Source: Ancalomicrobiaceae bacterium S20 (lineage in GTDB: Bacteria; Pseudomonadota; Alphaproteobacteria; Rhizobiales; Ancalomicrobiaceae). From it: a stretch of DNA of 64,000 nt. The position numbers were made by a program, and so were the translations under genes. Below the pieces are notes generated by a model. The model did no database searches, was not told the DNA's origin, and saw nothing but the letters and a program-made list of their open reading frames with translations. The stretch is taken from positions 186,001 to 250,000 of the forward strand of contig CP158568.1 of NCBI GenBank assembly GCA_040269895.1, written 5' to 3'. This document shows, piece after piece, positions 16,841 to 25,500 of this stretch (position 1 is its first letter; each line of letters starts with the position of its first letter).

Positions 16841-18916
16841 TCATTCGTCGTCGTCGCCGCCGCTATCGTCGTCGCCGCCGTCGTCATCATCGCCGGCATC
16901 GTCGTCGTCGCCTTCGTCGCCGTCTTCGTCGTCGCCGTCTTCGTCGCCGTCGTCATCATCGCCGGCATCGTCTTCGTCGTCGCCGTCTTCGTCGTCGCCG
17001 TCTTCGTCGTCTTCGTCGTCGCCGTCTTCGTCGTCGCCGTCTTCGTCGTCGCCGTCTTCGTCGTCTTCGTCGTCGTCGCCTTCGTCGTCGCCGTCTTCGT
17101 CTTCTTCGTCTTCGTCGCCGTCGTCGTCTTCGTCGCCGTCGTCTTCGTCTTCGTCGCTGTCGTCGTCCTCGTCGTCGCCGTCTTCCTCGTCGTCGTCTTC
17201 GTCGTCTTCGTCTTCGTCGTCGCCGTCTTCGTCTTCGCCGTCGTCGCCGTCGTCCTCGTCCTCTTCCTCGTCGTCGACCTCGTCCTCGATCTCCTCGATC
17301 TCGGTCTCTTCGGTCTCGACGAACTCGGACGTCTCGGTGGTCTCCGTCGTTTCGACGGTTTCGACGGTTTCGACGGTTTCGGTGGTCTCGAGATAGGTGG
17401 TCACGTCGAAGGTTTCGATCATGTCCCACTGGGCGGTCTCGACCCAGGTCGTGTACTCGGCGAAGGCAGGCAGGATCACGTCGTTGTAGGTGACCTTGGC
17501 CTCTTCCCAGATGTTGACCGTGACCGAGGCGTAATCCTCGATCGAATATTCCGAGATCACGAAGTCGACGCCCTTGCCGTCGTTGGTGACCGGCTCGGTG
17601 GTGTTCGACCAGACCTCGCGCGGCGGCGGCAGCGGCACCTTCGGGACGAAGACCCAGTTGTCGTCCGAATTGAACTTCGGATTGAGGATATAGTCGTAGG
17701 GCATGTAGCAATAGCCCTTGTCGCCCCAGTCCTCACCCCAGGAGTTCCGCACGATGAACACGCGCTCGGTGTCGGAATAGCCGACCGCGAGCATGGCGTG
17801 GCCGCTGTGCGACTCGCGCGAAACGTCTTCGGGGGTCGGCATCGGCACGACACCGCCGCGCTCGCTCGCCTGGTCGAAGCTGTCGAACAGCGCGATGCCG
17901 AACACGATCGGCTTGCCTTCCGCCAGCGCCTGCTTCCAGGCGTCGAGTTGGAGCGGCACCTGCTCCATGTCCTTGACCCGGAATTCGGCGGCGTCCTTGT
18001 AGGCGTCCTGGCCCGGCTTCTTCACGACCAGGCGCTTGTCGAACGGCCAGGAGGGTTCGATGCAGGCGCCGAACTTGGAGAGGCCTTCCATGGCGAGCTG
18101 GATGACACTGCCGTCGTCCTCGTCCTGCGAGCCGTCGCGCCAGCGGGCATTGTAGTAGACGAACAGGCGGCTGACGTCCTTCTCCTCTTTCGTTTGTGCC
18201 TTGATCCAGTATTCGTAGGCGCCTGCGACCGCGTTGGCGACGCAGGAGTTGGTGTCGCCCTGATCCTCGACCTTCGTCATCATCGGACGCAGATCGACCT
18301 TGTTCGGCAGCTTGGTGTATTTGACCACCATGCCGGGTTGATACTGCGCTGCGCCGGGCTTGGCGGCCATCGCCTTGTAGCCGGAGGCCTTCTTCTTCGG
18401 CTCGTCGGGCGTGGCGGCAGCCTCGGGCGCATCGCCCTCCGCGTCGTCGTCCGCCTTGGCGTCACCTTCCTTGGTGTCATCGTCCGCCGATCCGCCGGCG
18501 GGCTTGCGCTTGCCGCTGCCGAGCTTGCCGGGGCCGCCGCCTCGGTCGCTCTCCTTGTCTTCGTCGTCGCCCTCGGCGGGCGCCGCGGGTGCATCAGCGG
18601 CCGCCGCGGGCGCGGCGGGCTCCTTGCCGTCCTTCTTCTTCTTCTTTTTCTTGGCGCTCGCCTTGGGCTTGGCGTCGCCATCGCCGGTCGCAGGCGGCGG
18701 CGGGGCGGCATTGGGGGCGGCCGCGCCAGTGAAACCGAACGGAGCCGGGCTCGCCGCCTCGTCGGCGGAGAGAAGGCCGGACGACGTCAGAACGCCGCTG
18801 ATTTCCGAGATCGACTTGTCCAGAGCCGCAAGGGTGAGATATCGCGGATCCTTCTTCAGGGCCTCGACGACATTCTCACGAAGAACCTTGAGCTGATCGA
18901 GAATTTCCTTCGGCAT
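16841..18916 (-). CDS. Papain-like (C1) cysteine protease with long acidic tail
   Basis: A 691-residue protein. Residues 1-50 form a helical segment (MPKEILDQLKVLRENVVEAL). Residues 55-190 are an Ala/Pro/Lys/Asp linker with a run of seven or more Lys. Residues ~195-430 are a C1 peptidase domain with Q219 and nucleophile C225 (EDQGDTNSC), H373 (SGHAMLAVGY) and N391 (RNSWGEDWG). A Tyr/Trp-rich segment follows, then a TETVET-type Thr/Glu repeat (~508-530), then ~158 residues almost wholly Asp, Glu and Gly. There is no signal peptide and no propeptide of the usual papain type. ATG 18916 has GGGGGA upstream. It is transcribed away from the giant repeat protein. The acidic tail could bind cations or a basic partner; its function is unknown. 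Confidence 0.88.
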   Translation of the reverse strand: MPKEILDQLKVLRENVVEALKKDPRYLTLAALDKSISEISGVLTSSGLLSADEAASPAPFGFTGAAAPNAAPPPPATGDGDAKPKASAKKKKKKKDGKEPAAPAAAADAPAAPAEGDDEDKESDRGGGPGKLGSGKRKPAGGSADDDTKEGDAKADDDAEGDAPEAAATPDEPKKKASGYKAMAAKPGAAQYQPGMVVKYTKLPNKVDLRPMMTKVEDQGDTNSCVANAVAGAYEYWIKAQTKEEKDVSRLFVYYNARWRDGSQDEDDGSVIQLAMEGLSKFGACIEPSWPFDKRLVVKKPGQDAYKDAAEFRVKDMEQVPLQLDAWKQALAEGKPIVFGIALFDSFDQASERGGVVPMPTPEDVSRESHSGHAMLAVGYSDTERVFIVRNSWGEDWGDKGYCYMPYDYILNPKFNSDDNWVFVPKVPLPPPREVWSNTTEPVTNDGKGVDFVISEYSIEDYASVTVNIWEEAKVTYNDVILPAFAEYTTWVETAQWDMIETFDVTTYLETTETVETVETVETTETTETSEFVETEETEIEEIEDEVDDEEEDEDDGDDGEDEDGDDEDEDDEDDDEEDGDDEDDDSDEDEDDGDEDDDGDEDEEDEDGDDEGDDDEDDEDGDDEDGDDEDGDDEDDEDGDDEDGDDEDDAGDDDDGDEDGDDEDGDEGDDDDAGDDDDGGDDDSGGDDDE

Positions 18917-19046
18917 AATGTTCCCCCAAAGGTGCGAAAAGCACCATGCGCCGGCCTGTTGTCGCGGACGCGGGGGGATCGTCGCACGAGGTATTGCAAG
19001 AAATCAATCTCTTACAAAACGCGTGCAATTGGGGAAGGTCGGCGCT

Positions 19047-19247
19047 TCAACCCGCTGCCTGACCCGTCGTTGCAAGGGTCGTCTCCGGCGCGGCCAGATC
19101 GTCGGGCGTCGCGACGCGGCGCATGAGCCGGCGCAGCGCGACCGCCATCTCGGCGACCTTGTCCGATGCGTCGGATTCCCGGGCCGGGTCGATCCGCTCC
19201 AGGTCGGCCTGAAGAACTTCCAACTGCCGGAGCACCTTCGAATACAT
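19047..19247 (-). CDS. Small helical protein, unknown function
   Basis: A 66-residue protein starting at ATG 19247 with GAAAGG upstream. It is predicted mostly helical (MYSKVLRQLEVLQADLERI) with a flexible Ala/Thr-rich end. Its N terminus resembles that of the neighbouring acidic-tailed protease (M-x-K-x-L-x-Q-L-x-V-L pattern), which lies 130 bp downstream on the same strand, suggesting a shared docking or targeting helix. The two may form one transcript. I do not recognise a named family. Confidence 0.6.
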   Translation of the reverse strand: MYSKVLRQLEVLQADLERIDPARESDASDKVAEMAVALRRLMRRVATPDDLAAPETTLATTGQAAG

Positions 19248-19501
19248 CGGGACACCTTTCGAGGGTTTCAGTCCGCCGAGCCTAGCGGGCCCGTGGTTAA
19301 CGGCACGTTCACCGCACCCGGCCGGCGGGCGGCGGGACTTGGCCCTGACCCGTACGGGGGGAAAATTTTGCCGCGCACGCAGTTGTTGCCGGGCGGGTGC
19401 GGGAGGTCCGTCGACACAAGTCACTGATTTTAAAACGCAAAAATCGAAACGGGCTTGGCCTCCGTCTTGCAGATCCTGAAACGGTCGAATTCTGCTTGGT
19501 A

Positions 19502-22500
19502 GTGACGTCCGTGGGTACCGCTGTCTCGTCCTATTCCCTCACGCGCATCGCGAGCCTCTCGCAGGCTGAACTCGCGGCCTTGACCGCGACCGATATCGCG
19601 TCGCTGTCGACGAGCCAGATCCAGGTCTTCACCCTGAGCGAGATCGAGGAGCTGAGCTCCACCCAGGTCCGCGCGCTGACCACGACGCAGATCGCCGCGC
19701 TGCAGACCACCCAGATCCAGGCTTTCACGCCGCCGCAGATCGTCTTCAGCCTGTCGCAGCTCTCCGCGTTCTCCGCCACGCAGGTCGGGGCTTTCGAGAC
19801 GACGGACCTCGCCGCCTTCAACGCGACCCAGATCAGCGCTCTGACGACCACGGCGGTGGCCGGCCTGACCGCGACGCAGATCCAGTCGCTGACGCCGACC
19901 CAGATCGCGGCGCTGACCGGCAATCAGCTCGTGAACTGGACCGTCTCCGAGCTGCAGGCACTGACGCCGACCCAGCTCCGCCAGTTCAGCACGACGCAGA
20001 TCGCGGCGCTGACCACCGCCCAGCTCGCCAATCTCACCACGACCCAGATCGCGTCGCTCGCGACGACCCAGCTCGCGGGGTTGACGCGTTCGGACATCGG
20101 CATTCTCGGCACGCAGCAGATCGCGGTTCTCTCCTCCTCCCTGCTCAATGCGCTGACCAGCGTGCAGATCGGCGGCCTGACCGCCATGCAGGTCGCGCAG
20201 CTGACCGACGATCAGCTCACGTCGCTCGCCGCGACCTTGTTCAGCGCGATCTCGACCGACGGCATCACCGGCCTCTCCGAGACGCAGATCGCGCTCCTGG
20301 CGCCGACGACGATCCAGTCGCTCGCGTCCTCGCAGATCCGCGCCCTGTCGACGACCGCGATCAATGCCCTGACCGCGACCGAGATCGCCTCCCTGTCGAC
20401 GACGCAGCTCGCCGGCATGACCGCCACGCAGTTCGGCGCGCTGCCCGATGCGCTGGTCGCGGCCTTCACCTCGACGCAGCTCCAGTCGCTCGGCGGCAAC
20501 CAGCTCGTCGGCCTCGGCCCCGATCAGTTCGCGGCGCTGTCGACGACCCAGTTCTCGGCGCTGTCCTCGACCCAGCTCGGCTCGCTTGCCGCGGTGCAGG
20601 CCGGCTGGCTGACGACGCAGCAGATCGCCGCCATGACCACGACCCAGCTCGCGGGTCTGGCGACGGCGCATATCGCCTCGCTCTCGGACGACGGCTTTGC
20701 GGCGCTGTCGACCACGCAGTTCGCGGCGCTGTCGGTCACGCAGATGGGCGGCCTGACCTCTAAGGAGATCGGGGCGCTGTCGCTCGACGAACTCGCCGTA
20801 CTGTCGACGACGCAGATCGGCGGCATCGTGCCGGCCTCGATGAGCGGGCTGCAGCAGTCGCAGATCGCGGCGCTGTCGACGACCCAGATCGCCGCCTTCA
20901 CTGCCGCGCAGCTCAATCGCGTGCCGGTCGATACGTTCGACGCGCTGTCGTCGACCCAGCTCGGCGCGATCACCACCACGCAGTTCAAGGCGATCAGCGC
21001 GACCAACCTCGCCAGCCTGACCACCGATCAGCTCGCAGCGCTGACCACCTCGCAGGTCGCGGCGCTGCAGGCGTTCCAGATCCGCGGCCTCGGCGACGAT
21101 CAGGTCGGCGCGCTGTCGACCACCGCACTCGGCGTGCTGTCGTCGACCCAGATCGGCAGTCTCGGACCGTCGCAGCTTGCGGCGCTGACCTCGTCGCAGC
21201 TCGCGGCGCTGTCGACGACGCAGTTCAAGGGACTGTCGGCGGTCGCGATCGCAGGCCTCGCCGATACGCAGATCGCGGCGTTGTCGACCGATCAGATCGC
21301 CGCGCTGTCGGGCACGCAGCTCGCCGGTCTGACCTCGACGGCGCTCGGCGCCCTGTCGACCACCCAGATCGGCGCACTGGCGGCGACCAAGATCGGTTCG
21401 CTGTCGGTCGCGGCGCTCGCCGGGCTGACCGTCACCGAGATCGCGGCCTTCGACAGCCGCCAGTTCGCGGCGCTGTCCTCGTCGCAGATCGCCGGTCTGT
21501 CCGATGCGACCGTCAACTCGCTCACGACCACGCAGCTCGCCGCGCTCACCACGTCGCAGCTGAAGGGGCTGTCGACCGACGACATCGGCGGCCTGTCGAC
21601 CACGCAGCTCGCCGCGCTGTCCTCGACCCAGATGGCGGCCTTCACGAACCTGCAGATGCGCGGCTTCACGAGCGAGCAGCTCGCCGCGCTGACGCAGACG
21701 CAGTTCGCCGGCCTGACCTCGACCGAACTCGGCGCGCTGCTCGACACGCAGGTCGCGGCGCTGAGCGCGGACGAGATCGGCTGGCTTACGGTCACGCAGC
21801 TCAAGGGCCTCACCGCGGTCGGCCTGTCGGCGCTCGCCGATACCCAGCTGGCCGCACTGACCACCACCCAGCTGCACGCGCTCTCGGCCCTGCAGATGCG
21901 CGCGCTGACCGAGACCGCGGTCGAAGCGCTGACGACGACGCAGCTCGCCTCGCTGACCACCACGCAGCTCTCGTCGCTGTCGACCACGGCGGTACAGGTC
22001 TTGACCGCCGAGGACTTCGACGCGCTGACCACGACGCAGCTCGCGCGCTTCAATGCCGCGCAGATCGCCGTGTTGACGCCCGAGCAGATCGAGAGCTTCG
22101 ACCAGACGCAGCTCGCGGCGCTGTCGACGACCCAGTTCGGCGCCTTGACGTCGACCCAGACCGCGGCGCTGACGACGACGCAGATCGCGAACCTCTCGGC
22201 GACGCAGCTCGCGGCCTTCTCCTCGACCAGCCTGTCGGGGCTGAACACCACGGTGATCTCGAGCCTCACCGGCACGCAGCTCGCCGCGCTGACCTCGACC
22301 GAACTCGCCGGCCTCGACACCTCGCAGTTCGACGTGCTGTCGACCGACCAGATCGCTGCGCTGACCGCGACGCAGCTCAAGGCGATCTCGCCGAACACGC
22401 TGTCGGAGATGACCGCCGATCAGGCTGCCGCGCTCGGCACGCGCCAGATCGCGGCGTTCTCGACGACGCAGATCAACGCGCTGTCGACGACGGTGATCGC

Positions 22501-25500
22501 CTCGCTCGTCGACACGCAGATCGCGGCGCTGTCGACCTCGGCGATCACGGCGCTGAGCGCCACGTCGGCGGCGAGCCTGACGCCTGAGCAGCTTGACGCC
22601 ATGTCGTCGACCCAGCTCGCCCGGTTCTCGACCGCGGCGATGCGGGCGCTGACCGAGACGCAGCTGACTTCGCTGTCGACGACGCAGCTCGCCGCGCTGA
22701 CCACCACCGAACTCGCCGCGTTGACCGCGACGCAGGTTACGCAGTTCACCGCCGATCAGGTCGGCGAGCTCTCGACCCGCCAGCTCGCCGCGCTGAATGC
22801 GGCCGCCGTCGGCGGGCTCGAAGCCGACGACTTTGCGGGGCTGACCACCACGAAGCTCGCCGCGCTGACCTCGACCGAAGTCGCCGGCCTGACCTCCACG
22901 CAGATCGGCTACCTGTCGAGCACGCAGATCGGCCAGTTCTCGACGACGCAGATCGCCGGTCTGACCTCGACCGCGCTCGCCGCGCTGTCGACGGCGCAGC
23001 TCCAGGCCCTGTCGACCACGCAGCTGAAGTCGCTGTCGACCAAGCAGCTCTCCGGCCTCGGCGCGGGCTCGATCGGAGCGCTGACCACGACGCAGCTCGC
23101 GGCTCTGACGACGACGCAGCTCGCCGGGCTCGCCGCGACCGGTCTCGACGGCCTGACGCCGGACGGGATCAAGGGTTTGACCACGACCCAGATGGCCGGG
23201 CTCAGCACCACCCAGGTCGCCGCGCTCAGCGAGACGCAGCTCTCGTCGCTGACCACGACCCAGCTTGCGGCGCTGACGGCGGCCGCGATCAAGGGCCTGA
23301 CCTCGGGCCAGGTCGCGGCGCTGACGACCGCGCAGATCGCCAGCCTCGCCTCGACGCAGATCGCGGCCCTGTCGACGAGCGCGATCGCCGGGCTCGGCGA
23401 GGACGACATCGCCGCGCTGACCGCGACCCAGATCAAGGGCCTGTCGACCACGGGCCTCGCCGTGATGGAGGCGACCCAGGTCGCCGCGCTCGGCGCCGCG
23501 CAGATCGCGCGCTTGACCGCTACACAGATCGCCGCGATCGGCACCACCGGCATCGGTGGCCTGACCGCTGCGGAAATTCAGGCGTTGGCGACGACGCAGA
23601 TCGCGGCGTTGACGTCGGCTCAGGTCGGCGCGCTCAACGAGACGCAGATCGGCACGCTGTCGACGACCCAGCTCGCGGCGATGACGACCACCGAGCTCGC
23701 CGGTATCGTCGGTACCCAGGTCGGGGCCATGTCGGCGACCCAGATCGCGGCGCTGTCGAACACGCAGCTCGGGGCGATCTCGCCCGACGGCATCGCCGGA
23801 TTGACCGCGACCGAGATCGCGGGCCTGCGCACCGGTCAGGTCGCGGCGCTGACCACCTCGCAACTCGCGGCGATGTCGACCTACCAGATCGCCGCGCTGT
23901 CGACGGACCAGATCGCGGCGCTCGGCACCTCGCAGATCGCCGGCCTGACCTCGACGGCGCTCTCGGCGCTGACGGAGACGCAGCTCGATCGGCTGTCGAC
24001 GACCCAGATGGGCGCGCTGACCTCGACCGCGCTCGCCGGCCTGACCGACGCGCAGATGGCGAGCTTCGACGCCACCCAGCTCGCCAGCCTCAACACCACG
24101 CAGCTCTCCGCCCTCTCGACGACCGCGATCGACGGCCTGAGCGAGACGCAGATCAACTCGCTGACGACGCGCCAGATCGCGGCGCTGACCTCGACGCAGC
24201 TCGGCGAGATCGGCCTGACGGCGATCGCGCAGCTGACCACGACGCAGATCGCGGCGCTGACCACGACCGCGATGCAGGGCCTGACCGACCTGCAGCTCGA
24301 GGCGATGAGCTCGACGCAGCTCTCGGCGCTGTCGACCCGCCAGCTCGCGGCGATCGCTCCGGCAGTGCTCGCCAACCTGACGACGGACCAGCTCGGGTCG
24401 CTGACCACGACCCAGCTCAGCGCGCTGACGACCACCGAAGTCGCCGCGCTCGCCGACACGCAGCTCGCCGCGCTGACGCTGACCCAGATCGCCGGCCTCG
24501 CGACGACGCAGATTGCGGCGCTGACCGCGACCGGCGTGTCGCAGCTCAGCGCCACGCAGTTCGATGCGCTGTCGACCCGCCAGCTCGCCGCGCTGACGAC
24601 GACGGCGGTCGCGGGCATGACGGCGACGCAGTTCCAGTCGCTCGGCGCGACCCAGATCGCCGCGCTGACCAACGCCCAGATCGGCGCCTTCGCCACCACC
24701 ATGGTGTCGGGGCTGAGCACGACGGCGCTGGCCGGCCTGTCGACCTCCCAGCTCGCCAGCCTGACCTCGACGCAGATCGGCGCGCTGACCACGACGCAGA
24801 TCGTCGGCCTGACCTCCACGCAGATCGGCCTCCTGACCACGACCGAGGTCTCGGGCCTCGCCGCCACCCAGATCGAGGTGCTGTCGCTCGATCAGGTCCG
24901 TTCGCTGTCGCGCAAGCAGATCGCGGCGCTGTCGGTCGATGCGGTCGACGGGCTGACGGTCACGCAGCTGACCAATCTGACGACCGATCAGCTGGCGGCG
25001 CTGACTTCGACCGAACTCGGCGGCATGACCACGACGCAGATTGCCGGTCTGACGACGACGCAGCTCGGCGCGCTCACGACGACGCAGTTCTCCGGCCTGA
25101 CCGCGACCGCGATGGGCGCGCTGACCGCCTCGCAGATCGTGTCGCTGACCACGCGCCAGATCGCCGCGCTCAACATCTACCAGGTCAACGGCCTGACCTC
25201 GACGGCGGTCGGCGCGCTGACCGCCTCGCAGCTTGGTTCGCTGTCGGCGATGCAGATCGGCGCCCTGTCGGCGGCGGGGATCGCCGGCCTGACGACGACC
25301 GAGATCGGGCTCCTCAACACCACGCAGGTGACGGCCTTCTCGACCGGTCAGATCGCGGCGCTGACCACGACCCAGATCGATGCGCTGCCGCTCGTGCAGC
25401 TCGCCAATCTGACCACCCGCGAGATCGCCGGCCTGACCTCGACGCAGGTCGGGCACCTCAGCGCGACGCAGCTCCAGGCGCTTTCGACCACGCAGCTGCA

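Noticed and set aside
16155-17396. Plus-strand frame ending in a long Ser/Pro run
   Set aside because: The Ser tract is the complement of the GAC/GAA codons of the protease's acidic tail; the front part overlaps the EAL domain in another frame.
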